NCBI GenBank assembly: GCA_902798285.1
Contig: CADBVZ010000002.1
Span: 62,001 to 126,000 of the forward strand
Length of the DNA: 64,000 bases
From: an uncultured Prevotella sp.
GTDB lineage: Bacteria; Bacteroidota; Bacteroidia; Bacteroidales; Bacteroidaceae
Reading direction: 5' to 3'
Shown: piece after piece, positions 42,996-52,226 of the stretch
Numbering within the stretch: the first letter of the stretch is position 1
Layout: every line of letters starts with the position of its first letter
The notes under the pieces: generated by a model
What the model was told of the DNA's origin: nothing
The model's database searches: none
Seen by the model: only the letters and a program-made list of their open reading frames with translations
Position numbers and translations under genes: made by a program

Positions 42996-45592
42996 GGATA
43001 TTGATGACGGGTAGCCATGGGTTCGTGGGTACGAATCTGATTCAGAGCCTTTCTAGTGAACACGAAATCATCCGCTGGGATGTACGACAAGATCTGCCTT
43101 TGCCAGAGGTTGATGCTGTGATTCATCTGGCTGGTAAGGCTCATGATACCCAACATACGACTGAGGCGGAAGAATATTTCCGTGTGAATACCGAGCTGAC
43201 GAAGAAGATCTACAATCGGTTTTTGGAATCAACGGCCAAAAAGTTCATCTTCTTCAGCTCCATCAAAGCACAGGATGGTGATACACCGTATGCGCAGAGT
43301 AAAAGGGCGGCGGAAGAGTATCTAATTAAAAATTTAGAATTAAGAGAAAAAAAAGAGGCTCTAATTCTTCGGCCTTGTATGATTTATGGGAAGGGGATGA
43401 AAGGGAACCTGCCCCTGCTGTTAAAAGTTATGAAGACCGGTATTCCCTGGCCATTGGCAGCCTTTGAGAATCAGCGCAGTTACGCCTCGATAGATAATGT
43501 TAGCTTTATCGTCAGCGCGTTATTGACCAAGTACGTTGAAAGTGGCATCTATAACGTATGCGATGATGAGACCGTGTCGACGAATGAATTGATAAGGATT
43601 ATCTGTGACAGTCTGGGAAAACCTGCCAGATTATGGCGCATCCCCCGCTGCATGATGTTCTTCTGTGCAAAGGTCGGGGATTTCCTGCATCTACCATTGA
43701 ACAGTGAACGGCTGGATAAACTAACAGAGAACTATGTGGTTGACAATGCGCCCTTGAAACAAGTTCTGGGCATTACCAATATGCCTGTCAGAGCTGTAAA
43801 AGGGCTGAAATCAACTATTCAAAATATGATAGCAAATACACAAAGGCTGATGGTAGTATTAGTCATCTGCTTGATGTGTGCTAACGTAAGTGCCAATGAC
43901 GATCCGAAACTTGATGGGAGCGTTATGAGCTCTGCCGAGACGGTTATTGGTAACCGATGGGTGGGATATGATTTGGGACAACCTTATGTGATCTCAAGGG
44001 TCGGTCTCGCTTTGCAAAAGGATGAAGGGCAGGAAATGCTTGAGCCATTGGGAATCTTTGAAGGGGCTAATCGTGAAGACTTTACGGATGCGCTGCCCCT
44101 CTATATGGTTGCTCATCCCAAGGAAACCACCGACATGGCGTATTATGACATCTCACACTCCAAAGGTTTTAGGTATGTCAGGTATGTCGCCCCGGCAGGA
44201 TTCCGGAGTCATATATCGGGATTGGAATGCTACGGTATCCCGGGTGAGGGTGATGACAGCCGTTTGTATCAGATTACCAATTTGCCGACAGTCAGCATCC
44301 ACACGTTGGATGCAGAAGAACCTTATGACAAGGAGCACCAGATAAGATGCTGGATCAGCATCGTGTCGGCAGGTCACTCTGATATTTTGTCCCAGCAAGG
44401 AACCATCCGAATTCGTGGCAATGGGTCTTCCGAATATCCCAAGTTGCCTTATAGAATCAAGTTTGAAGAGAAACAGCGGGTACTTGATGCACCAGCTAAA
44501 GCCAAGAAATGGACGTTGATCAATAACTATGGCGATAAGACACTGATGCGAAACCTTTTGGCCTTTGAGATCAGTAAGAAAATGGGCATGCCATATACGC
44601 CCTATGGAACTCTTGTCGATGTGTTGTTGAATGGCGAATACAAAGGCAACTATCAGTTGTGTGACCAGGTACAGGTACATAAGGGACGTATTGAGGTCAC
44701 CACTATGACACCCGATGACAATGAGGAACCGGCATTGACTGGCGGCTATCATTTCGAGGTCGATGCCTATGCCCGTTTTGAGAATTCATGGTTTCAGTCT
44801 GCAGATGGTATGCCAGTCACCATTCATACACCTGACGAAAAGTCCATTACCTCCTCTCAGCGCTCCTATATAGAATCCTATTTTAATACTATGGAGCACC
44901 ATTGGCGTCAATATCTTGATCTCAATACGTTTATTCGGCATTTCCTCGTAGGAGAATTGGCAGGCAGCACGGATACCTATTGGAGTGTTCACATGTATAA
45001 AGACCGCGACAACGACACCACGTATGTGGGACCATGCTGGGATTTTGATTTGGCTTTTGAGAATGACAATCGTACATACCCGATTAATGATAAGACTGAT
45101 TTCATCTTCAGGAATGGCGGCAGTTGTGCTGCCGGTATGAAAGATTTCGTCAGTTCCATCATCGATGATGAGGATGTCCGCCAGAAGATGAAAGATATCT
45201 GGCGGGAAGTCCGAAATGAGGGCTTGAATGAAACGTTCATGTTCAACCTGATAGATTCGTTAAAATCAGAATTAAAGACATCGCAGGCCTATAATTTCAT
45301 TCGATGGCCGATTTTAGGTGTGCAAGTTGAAAAAGAGCCTGTGATATGGAATAGTTTTGATGAAGAGGTTGAGAGTGTCAGGCAATTCCTGAAGAATCGA
45401 TTTGTATGGATGGACCAGATCCTGTCATACAATAGTACTCCTGATGACCTTTCTGAAGTCTTTGATGAGGCTCAGCTCGTCCAGATATATTCTGTCTCTG
45501 GCATTTATTATGGAAATGACCTTCAGAGCATGAAACCTGGTATTTATATCCTCAAGCAGGGTAAGTCCCGCAAGAAGGTGATTAAGAAATAA
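42992..45592 (+). CDS. Fusion of an SDR sugar epimerase/reductase with a CotH kinase domain
   Basis: The 866-residue open frame joins two unrelated proteins. Residues 1-275 are an extended SDR of the WbpV/GalE type: MTGSHGFVGTNL, HLAGKAHDT, and YAQSKRAAEEYL with the YxxxK pair. From an internal ATG at 43826 (residue 279) comes a signal-peptide-like stretch (RLMVVLVICLMCANVSA), then a discoidin-like domain (about 305-430). A CotH kinase domain follows at about 455-800 (RIRGNGSSEYPKLPYRIKF, KWTLINNYGDKTLMRNLL, VDVLLNGEYKGNYQL). The last 35 residues (SVSGIYYGN, MKPGIYILKQGKSRKKVIKK) resemble a type A sorting tail of type IX secretion. An internal start at 43826 could yield a separate exported CotH protein. 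Confidence 0.85.
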   Translation: MRILMTGSHGFVGTNLIQSLSSEHEIIRWDVRQDLPLPEVDAVIHLAGKAHDTQHTTEAEEYFRVNTELTKKIYNRFLESTAKKFIFFSSIKAQDGDTPYAQSKRAAEEYLIKNLELREKKEALILRPCMIYGKGMKGNLPLLLKVMKTGIPWPLAAFENQRSYASIDNVSFIVSALLTKYVESGIYNVCDDETVSTNELIRIICDSLGKPARLWRIPRCMMFFCAKVGDFLHLPLNSERLDKLTENYVVDNAPLKQVLGITNMPVRAVKGLKSTIQNMIANTQRLMVVLVICLMCANVSANDDPKLDGSVMSSAETVIGNRWVGYDLGQPYVISRVGLALQKDEGQEMLEPLGIFEGANREDFTDALPLYMVAHPKETTDMAYYDISHSKGFRYVRYVAPAGFRSHISGLECYGIPGEGDDSRLYQITNLPTVSIHTLDAEEPYDKEHQIRCWISIVSAGHSDILSQQGTIRIRGNGSSEYPKLPYRIKFEEKQRVLDAPAKAKKWTLINNYGDKTLMRNLLAFEISKKMGMPYTPYGTLVDVLLNGEYKGNYQLCDQVQVHKGRIEVTTMTPDDNEEPALTGGYHFEVDAYARFENSWFQSADGMPVTIHTPDEKSITSSQRSYIESYFNTMEHHWRQYLDLNTFIRHFLVGELAGSTDTYWSVHMYKDRDNDTTYVGPCWDFDLAFENDNRTYPINDKTDFIFRNGGSCAAGMKDFVSSIIDDEDVRQKMKDIWREVRNEGLNETFMFNLIDSLKSELKTSQAYNFIRWPILGVQVEKEPVIWNSFDEEVESVRQFLKNRFVWMDQILSYNSTPDDLSEVFDEAQLVQIYSVSGIYYGNDLQSMKPGIYILKQGKSRKKVIKK

Positions 45593-45598
45593 GGGCGG

Positions 45599-46465
45599 TA
45601 TATTGTACAGCAGGTAGATAAGGCTTTTGATTGCTCAGAAATCTCTCCTGATTTCATCTATAATAGGATTGATCTCTTTAGTAAGGATTACATCGTCCTT
45701 CATGTCCAAGGTGATCATGATTATAATTTGGAAGTGCAATTGTTTCCTCATCATGCAGAACTGGGCATCTGGATGATGACTGTATCGAGCCATGATCTGG
45801 AGGAGATCTTCCAATACCTTTTTCATAGATATAAGCGCATAGAGTATATCTTATTCTCTAACGCCATCTCTGATAAAGTCTATACTCCCAAGCGTCATTA
45901 TGATGTGGTTTTTCCCGATACTCCTGAAGCTTTAAAACAACGTATCTCTGCCAAAAGCAGGAATACGATGAGCCGGAAAAGGAAAAAGGCAGAGGCTGCT
46001 TGGGGGCAGATAACGATGGCAGAATATGAAAATGATGCCATCACCGAGGGCGTGATTTCCGACTACTTTGCCATGAAGGCGAAGACCCATCACAGAGACT
46101 ATCAGATGACCCGTGATGAGTACCTGTCACATTACCATGTTTCCAATGCCTATGTGTTGAATTTTTGAGAACGGTGTGCCGCAATCATTCTGACTTGTGA
46201 GCAGTGTCCGATTGCTTATCTGGAGAATCTGACTTACGATATGGAGTTATCCAAGTACTCTCCAGGCATGATGGCATACGACATGGTTCTTGAGAAGTTG
46301 GTCTCTAAAGGTAAAACACACTTCTATTTGGGTGGTGGTAATTATGATTACAAGAAGAAATACGACAGTGTTGAGACCGCAGTGACAGGTGGTAGAGTGT
46401 ATAGGTCATTATGGTTGTCCGTCAGATACAGGGTGCGTCTGAAGATTGATAAATATTTACATTAG
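45599..46465 (+). pseudogene. GNAT family (BioF2/FemAB-like) acetyltransferase, broken
   Basis: One frame covers a full-length product of about 288 codons: LFSKDYIVLHVQGDHDYNLE near the start, SAKSRNTMSRKRKKAEA in the middle, and YLENLTYDMELSKYSPGMMA, FYLGGGNYDYKKKYDS at the end. It is interrupted by an in-frame TGA at 46166-46168. Restoring that codon gives a smooth sequence (VLNF-x-ERCAAIILTCEQCP), so a single nonsense change, for example from GGA, explains it. No ATG, GTG or TTG exists before 45728, and the frame continues from the CotH stop codon at 45590. The start is therefore lost as well. The piece 45728-46168 could still be translated. Confidence 0.8.
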
Positions 46466-46470
46466 AACTG

Positions 46471-47427
46471 ATGGTTGTTTTGGAATATATTATCGTAGGC
46501 CTGTTTTTCCTTCTTCTGGAGTTGGCTTATCTGAAGTTGGCCGTAAAGTTGAAAATCTTCGATGTGCCGCATCTCCAGAGTTCACACACAGGCGTGATTG
46601 TCAGGGGAGGGGGCATCATTTTCTATGTGGCGTTCATGCTTTGGTCGGTATCTAATGGATTCCTGTGGTATGGAGGTCTGTTAGGACTGACGATTATTGC
46701 TGCAGTAAGTTTTGTTGATGATATCCGAATCGTCAGTCCGAAAATAAGACTGGTGTGCCAGTTCGTTGCTATCGTACTGCTGTTTTATCATTCCGGGTTG
46801 GTCAGGACAGCACCTTATGTAGTGATTTTGTTGACTATAGCCTGTGTGGGTATGGTGAACATTTATAACTTTATGGATGGCATCAATGGTATGACAGGCG
46901 GCTACTCACTAATAGTGGTTTTGGCGATGTTGTATGTCGATTTATACAAGGTGCAGTTTTGCGACCCCACCTTGTTGGTGTATGTGATGCTGGCTCTGTT
47001 GGTCTTCTGCTTGTTTAATTTCCGACGGCATGCCAAGTGCTTTGCAGGTGATGTGGGATCACTGTCGATAGGTTTTATCCTGGTATATTTGGTGCTCCGT
47101 TTGGCTCTGAGAGGCCAGTCTATGGCCTGGATGGCCATGCTGTTAGTGTATGCGGTGGATGGCGGACTGACCATATTGCATCGTATATTGTTACGTGAGA
47201 ACCTGATGACGCCTCACAAGAAGCATGCCTACCAAATCATGGCCAACGAGTTGAAGATGCCACATCTGTTAGTGTCCGGAATCTATATGGCATTGCAGGC
47301 AGTGTGCAGTGTCGTTTTTATCGTATGGCCCAACTACTATACTTTCTTTATAGAGGTGGTGATAATGGTGACCATGTATCTGATGTTTATGAAGAAATAT
47401 TATCATTTCCACGTCAAGAGTCATTGA
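46471..47427 (+). CDS. WbpL/WecA-type undecaprenyl-phosphate sugar-1-phosphate transferase
   Basis: This polytopic enzyme should start repeat-unit synthesis by moving a HexNAc-1-phosphate to undecaprenyl phosphate. The 318-residue product has VRGGGIIFY, FVDDIR, the NIYNFMDGINGMTGG motif, FAGDVGSLSIGF and the cytoplasmic HKKHAYQ loop, all diagnostic of the MraY/WecA superfamily. About ten membrane segments are visible. Pairing with an SDR (here the fusion gene) is the usual arrangement for QuiNAc or FucNAc starters. Confidence 0.92.
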   Translation: MVVLEYIIVGLFFLLLELAYLKLAVKLKIFDVPHLQSSHTGVIVRGGGIIFYVAFMLWSVSNGFLWYGGLLGLTIIAAVSFVDDIRIVSPKIRLVCQFVAIVLLFYHSGLVRTAPYVVILLTIACVGMVNIYNFMDGINGMTGGYSLIVVLAMLYVDLYKVQFCDPTLLVYVMLALLVFCLFNFRRHAKCFAGDVGSLSIGFILVYLVLRLALRGQSMAWMAMLLVYAVDGGLTILHRILLRENLMTPHKKHAYQIMANELKMPHLLVSGIYMALQAVCSVVFIVWPNYYTFFIEVVIMVTMYLMFMKKYYHFHVKSH

Positions 47428-47437
47428 CCGTATAATA

Positions 47438-48523
47438 ATGATAAATGTAGGTTCATGGTCAATGAATGTTGTTTTTCTGAATTATCATCAAAGATCACTG
47501 ACGGGAGGGCATCAATATAATGATGCTTTTCTTGATTATTTGTCTGAGATATCAGGGACCACCATCATCAAAACACCTAGCTGTTCAGCTCTATATCCGT
47601 CGTGGCTGAAGCCCCTGTCTCCATTTCTGGAGCTGAAGAGACTAAGCTTGTTTTCTAGAAACAGTGTCGTTTTTTGGGAAGATTCCGCCCATAAATACCA
47701 CTACCTCCTTGCACTCATAACTAGACTGGTAAAGCATGTAAAATCCGTTGTCATCATTCACCACTTTCCTTTTTTGATAGAAAACGGCTGGAAATTGAAG
47801 CTTCAACAATTCTTTTATAGTCAATATCTGAAGCAAATAGAAACCATCATCGTTCCCAGCCCCTATACATTAGATTTGGCTCAACAGCTTTATCCTCAAA
47901 AAAACATCATTTATATTCCCCTCCCATTTAAACAGGCGTACTGCCCCTCTGATCAATATGAAGAGGGGTGTTTTGTTTATGTCGGTACAGTGGAGCCTCG
48001 TAAGGGCTTAATCTATTTGATAGAGGCATTAGGTATCATCAAACAACAAGTTCCGAACAAGCGTTTTACCCTGCATATTGTTGGTGAGGTTGTAGATCGG
48101 CATTATGCCCACCAGCTCATAACCCGAGCAGAGCAATTGAATATTCGCGATGATGTCGTCTTAAAGGGACGTGTGTCTGATGAAGAGCTAAATGACTACT
48201 ATCAGCGAGCCGAGATCTTTACTTTCCCCTCTTTACTGGAGGGCTATGGTATCGTGCTCATAGAAGCATTCTGTCGGGGTGTTCCTGTGGTGTGCTTTAA
48301 TAATTCAGCCATGCCATATACTGTCAAAGATGGTATCAATGGCCTGGTGGCAGAGAACAGAGATGCCCAGTCTTTGGCAGAAAAGATCATGTTACTCTCA
48401 GGTAATCAGTCTTTGCGGAAGAAGTTCCAGGAAGGCATTGCTAAGACCATGCAAGAACTGAAAACACAGGAAGATTTTGAGTCAGGTGTCAGAGATATGT
48501 TTGAATCCATAAAATGCCCGTGA
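47438..48523 (+). CDS. GT4 family glycosyltransferase
   Basis: The 361-residue GT-B enzyme has YVGTVEPRKGLIYLIEAL, GRVSDEELNDYYQRAEIFTF and EGYGIVLIEAFCRGVPVV. An in-frame ATG at 47462 (MNVVFLNYH) gives a more usual N-terminus and may be the real start. The 3' end overlaps the next GT4 gene by 10 bp. Confidence 0.86.
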   Translation: MINVGSWSMNVVFLNYHQRSLTGGHQYNDAFLDYLSEISGTTIIKTPSCSALYPSWLKPLSPFLELKRLSLFSRNSVVFWEDSAHKYHYLLALITRLVKHVKSVVIIHHFPFLIENGWKLKLQQFFYSQYLKQIETIIVPSPYTLDLAQQLYPQKNIIYIPLPFKQAYCPSDQYEEGCFVYVGTVEPRKGLIYLIEALGIIKQQVPNKRFTLHIVGEVVDRHYAHQLITRAEQLNIRDDVVLKGRVSDEELNDYYQRAEIFTFPSLLEGYGIVLIEAFCRGVPVVCFNNSAMPYTVKDGINGLVAENRDAQSLAEKIMLLSGNQSLRKKFQEGIAKTMQELKTQEDFESGVRDMFESIKCP

Positions 48524-49575
48524 AAGTTCTGCATGTCATATCATCATTAGAGATAGGTGGGGCGCAACGGTTGTTGTCCGACCTGTTACCTTTGCAAAAG
48601 CAGCAAGGACTGGATGTCTCGTTACTAGTACTGAGATCTGAAGCAACTGATTTTAGCAAAAAGATTGCTGCTGCCGGGGTCCCGATTCTCTCATTGAATG
48701 CCCAAAGCTATCGGAATCCTTTTCTCGCTATCAAGATTAGGCGTATCATTCGGAGTTACGATGTAATCCATGCTCATCTGGTCCATGCTTTGTATCTCTG
48801 CTCTTTTGCAGCGAGAGGACTTTCATTAAAACTCGTTTATACTGAACACTCGACGTACAACAATCGTAGGGTCCATTTTATCTTGAGACCCATAGAGAGA
48901 TGGATCTATGGACGATACCAGAAATTGATCAGTATCAGTCCACAGACTCAACAGGGTCTTCAGAGATGGTTGCAAGCAGATGATGATAGGTTTTTGGTTA
49001 TCAATAATGGCATAGATACTAAACTTTTTGCCTCCATACATCAAGAGATGATTCCGAAGTCTTTGATTATGGTCAGTCGGTTTGTCCCCTCGAAGGACCA
49101 GAAAACAGTAATTCGAGCTATGCAATTGCTAGATAAGGATATTACATTGCGATTAGTCGGTGATGGAGAAACCTTGTCACACTGTAAGCAGGTCGCAAAA
49201 GCATGTAAGGTCGATGATCGTGTGTTTTTTCTTGGGGCACGAACTGATGTGGCAGAACTCATGGCAGGATCGTATATCGGCATACAATCATCCAGATGGG
49301 AAGGTTTTGGCCTGGCGGCCTTGGAGATGATGGCGGTAGGATTACCTGTCATCGCCACCGATGTTGATGGCCTGAAACAAGTGGTCGAAGGGGTAGGCGT
49401 ATTGTTTCCTGTGGGCGATGTTGTTGCCCTTTCTCAGACCATTCAAGCAATCATGGGAGATAAGACGATATATGACAGGATGTCGAGGTTGTCCAAAGAA
49501 AGAGCCAAAGGCTATGATATGTCCCTTTTGGTCAGTGAGTATTCGGAAGTCTACAAGCATATATGCGTTTGTTGA
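48514..49575 (+). CDS. GT4 family glycosyltransferase
   Basis: The 353-residue GT-B enzyme has VISSLEIGGAQRLLSDLLPL, VIHAHLVHALYL, YTEHST and EGFGLAALEMMAVGLPVIAT. It overlaps both neighbours, so the three GT4 genes from 47438 to 50681 form one coupled block. Confidence 0.88.
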   Translation: MPVKVLHVISSLEIGGAQRLLSDLLPLQKQQGLDVSLLVLRSEATDFSKKIAAAGVPILSLNAQSYRNPFLAIKIRRIIRSYDVIHAHLVHALYLCSFAARGLSLKLVYTEHSTYNNRRVHFILRPIERWIYGRYQKLISISPQTQQGLQRWLQADDDRFLVINNGIDTKLFASIHQEMIPKSLIMVSRFVPSKDQKTVIRAMQLLDKDITLRLVGDGETLSHCKQVAKACKVDDRVFFLGARTDVAELMAGSYIGIQSSRWEGFGLAALEMMAVGLPVIATDVDGLKQVVEGVGVLFPVGDVVALSQTIQAIMGDKTIYDRMSRLSKERAKGYDMSLLVSEYSEVYKHICVC

Positions 49576-50681
49576 TAGATTTACAGCATATTCAATTCTC
49601 CTTTAATACGGGAATCATTAACTTCTCCTTTGATTTGGTTAAAGGATTCGTAAAATATTCCAACTGGGATATTGTTTTGTTGGTATGGGATGATCAGGAA
49701 GGTTTTATTGATAAGAATCTGGGAATTGATTTGCCGAAAATAGTAGTATCTTCGCAGCTTAAGAAGGTGTCGAGATTAAGAAGAGGACTCTGCCCTTCAT
49801 CGATCAAGAAGGAAATTGATAAAAGAGGTGTTGATGTTATCCTGACGGTTTGTTTTACCATCTCATCCTATCTGTATCCTAAGAAATATCATCAGATAGG
49901 TGTTATTCATGACATTCAACTACTAAAAATAAGACTACAAGAAAGAGACTTGCCATGTGCTTTGTATATGTTCTCTAATATGTTTGTTTATTTTAGGTTG
50001 TTGAAGAACCTGGTGACAATCTCAGACTTTGTTAGGCATGATGTTAAGAAGTTGTGTGGTAGGGATTCTGGTGTTATTTATAATAGTATCTGTAGAAATA
50101 CAGAAAACGAGCAGGAAATAGAAACCATCAAGAATACGCCCTATATCTTAGATGTCAATTCTTTCTTTAAATATAAGAATACAGAAAATCTGATTCGTGC
50201 TTTTTCCAGAATCAAAGACATAATACCTCATGTTCTTTATCTGAAGGGATATAAAGATGACGATATAAGATATGAGGAGCTTATAGGATTTATCAAATCA
50301 GAAGGGTGTGAAGGAAGAATCATCATGGATATCACGAACAGAACTAAAGAGGAAATGAATTATTTGTATAATCATGCTGACTTGTTTGTGTCTCCTTCTT
50401 TCATGGAAGGCTTTGGTATGACCCCCATTGAAGCAGCTTTACATCAGGTGCCTGTCATTGTGTCGAACATCGGAACGCTGGTGGAGGTGACCGACGGTCT
50501 TGTTCCTACCTTTGATCCTAAGAATGTGGAATCTATATCAGACGCCATACTGAAAGTTCTAAATAATCCTCCATTAGAAAAGGAACTCCATCATATTGCA
50601 GACCATTTTAGGAATAAATATTCTTTGGAAAATCAAGTCCGGTCCTATATGTCTTTGATAGATACTGTTATGAATGCGTAG
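49563..50681 (+). CDS. GT4 family glycosyltransferase
   Basis: The 372-residue product has VIHDIQLLKIRL, a HADLFVSPSFMEGFGMTPIE donor motif and VIVSNIGTLVEV. The N-terminal half is more A/T-rich than the neighbours. It begins within the last 13 bases of the previous gene and ends 3 bases before the third flippase. Confidence 0.86.
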   Translation: MRLLIDLQHIQFSFNTGIINFSFDLVKGFVKYSNWDIVLLVWDDQEGFIDKNLGIDLPKIVVSSQLKKVSRLRRGLCPSSIKKEIDKRGVDVILTVCFTISSYLYPKKYHQIGVIHDIQLLKIRLQERDLPCALYMFSNMFVYFRLLKNLVTISDFVRHDVKKLCGRDSGVIYNSICRNTENEQEIETIKNTPYILDVNSFFKYKNTENLIRAFSRIKDIIPHVLYLKGYKDDDIRYEELIGFIKSEGCEGRIIMDITNRTKEEMNYLYNHADLFVSPSFMEGFGMTPIEAALHQVPVIVSNIGTLVEVTDGLVPTFDPKNVESISDAILKVLNNPPLEKELHHIADHFRNKYSLENQVRSYMSLIDTVMNA

Positions 50682-50684
50682 GGA

Positions 50685-52226
50685 ATGGATAACGGAATAG
50701 ACAAAAAGAGGATTCTTAAGAACACTATCTTGCTATATGGCAGGATGGCGCTTTCTTTGTTGATCAATCTTTACTGTAGTCGTATAGTCCTCCAATCATT
50801 GGGAGTCACTGACTATGGCGTCTTTAACGTGGTCGGTGGTGTTGTAATCGTTTTTACATTCATATCAGGTCCATTGTCTGCCTCTACAAGCCGTTTCCTG
50901 ACCTTTGAGTTAGGTGCTCAGCATAAAAAACGTCTTAATCAGGTGTTTTCTGTCAGTATGATGATTCATCTGGTTTTTGCGCTTTTGGTATGTCTGGTGA
51001 CAGAGACAGTTGGGCGATGGTTCGTTATAAATGTGCTTGTCATTCCCGCAGAAAGACTTCATGCGGCCGTATGGGTGCTACATTTCTCAGTAGTCAGCAT
51101 CTTCTTCTCTCTTATACAGACACCTCTTTCGTCAGATGTTATCTCACACGAAAGAATGGATGCTTTTGCAGCCATTTCTCTGTCAGAAGTCATCCTTCGC
51201 CTGATTGTTGTCGTATGTCTGATCTATGTCAGTGCTGATAAGCTGATTGTTTATGCACTCATGTTGTCATTGATATCTGTGATGTCTTTTGTTGCCAATT
51301 GGCGTTTTTGCCGGTTAAAGTTCGAAGAGGCTCGGGGCAAACGCTATTATGACAAAGAGGTTGCCAAGGACCTGCTGTCGTTTATGGGATGGTCTTTGAC
51401 CGGGGGTATCTCTGGCATCTGTAACGGCCAGGGCTTAAACATGCTGTTGAATGTCTTCTTTGGCCCTGCGGTGAATGCTGCAAGGGGCATAGCCATGCAG
51501 GTACAGAGCGCATTGACTAATTTTAGCTCCAATATCCAACAAGCCCTTAATCCTCAAATTACCATCTCTTATGCCAGTCATCGATTTGAGGATATGTATA
51601 TGCTGATGACATCCTGTGCCAAGTTTACCTATCTTTTCCTATTTATTCTTTCACTGCCTATTTTCTGTTATACACCTTATGTCTTAACTTTATGGTTGGG
51701 CCAATACCCTTCCTATACAGTAGAATTCGTCAGGATAATATTGGTCATTAATTTGATAGAATCTCAGTCTAATACGTTGGTGGTGGCCAATCACGCCACG
51801 GGCCGTATCAAGAAATACCAGATATGGGTGGAGGCAGTTAATGTTCTTGCGCTTCCCATGGCTTATCTGTATTTGCGATGGATATCGTCAGAGAATCCTT
51901 CAGTGGTTTTCTTGATGTTGTTATTGGTGTCGTTGGCTGCTCAGGGTGTACGTATTGCAATTGTATTGCCCAATATCAGCATGAGCTTCTCCTTTTATTT
52001 CCATCGGGTCATCGTTCCGTTGTTGAAATTTTCAGCATTGATGACAGTCCTGGGATTGGGATGTGTATCAGTCATCGACTCGCCCAATATATATATGTTC
52101 ATCATAGTAGTTTGTATTTTGATCATGGCGGGATGTCTGCTGATGTTTTTTGTGGTACTGAGTGATAGTGAGAGAAGTATGGTAGTGCATCAATACCATC
52201 AATTCTTGAAAAAGTTCAGAAAATGA
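50685..52226 (+). CDS. Wzx-type oligosaccharide flippase, copy 3
   Basis: The 513-residue polytopic protein shares with copies 1 and 2 the N-terminal RILKNTILLYGRMALSLLIN segment, GVTDYGVFNVVGG and the GPAVNAARGIAMQVQ segment. It overlaps the next glycosyltransferase gene as ATGA. No polymerase gene accompanies it. Confidence 0.9.
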   Translation: MDNGIDKKRILKNTILLYGRMALSLLINLYCSRIVLQSLGVTDYGVFNVVGGVVIVFTFISGPLSASTSRFLTFELGAQHKKRLNQVFSVSMMIHLVFALLVCLVTETVGRWFVINVLVIPAERLHAAVWVLHFSVVSIFFSLIQTPLSSDVISHERMDAFAAISLSEVILRLIVVVCLIYVSADKLIVYALMLSLISVMSFVANWRFCRLKFEEARGKRYYDKEVAKDLLSFMGWSLTGGISGICNGQGLNMLLNVFFGPAVNAARGIAMQVQSALTNFSSNIQQALNPQITISYASHRFEDMYMLMTSCAKFTYLFLFILSLPIFCYTPYVLTLWLGQYPSYTVEFVRIILVINLIESQSNTLVVANHATGRIKKYQIWVEAVNVLALPMAYLYLRWISSENPSVVFLMLLLVSLAAQGVRIAIVLPNISMSFSFYFHRVIVPLLKFSALMTVLGLGCVSVIDSPNIYMFIIVVCILIMAGCLLMFFVVLSDSERSMVVHQYHQFLKKFRK

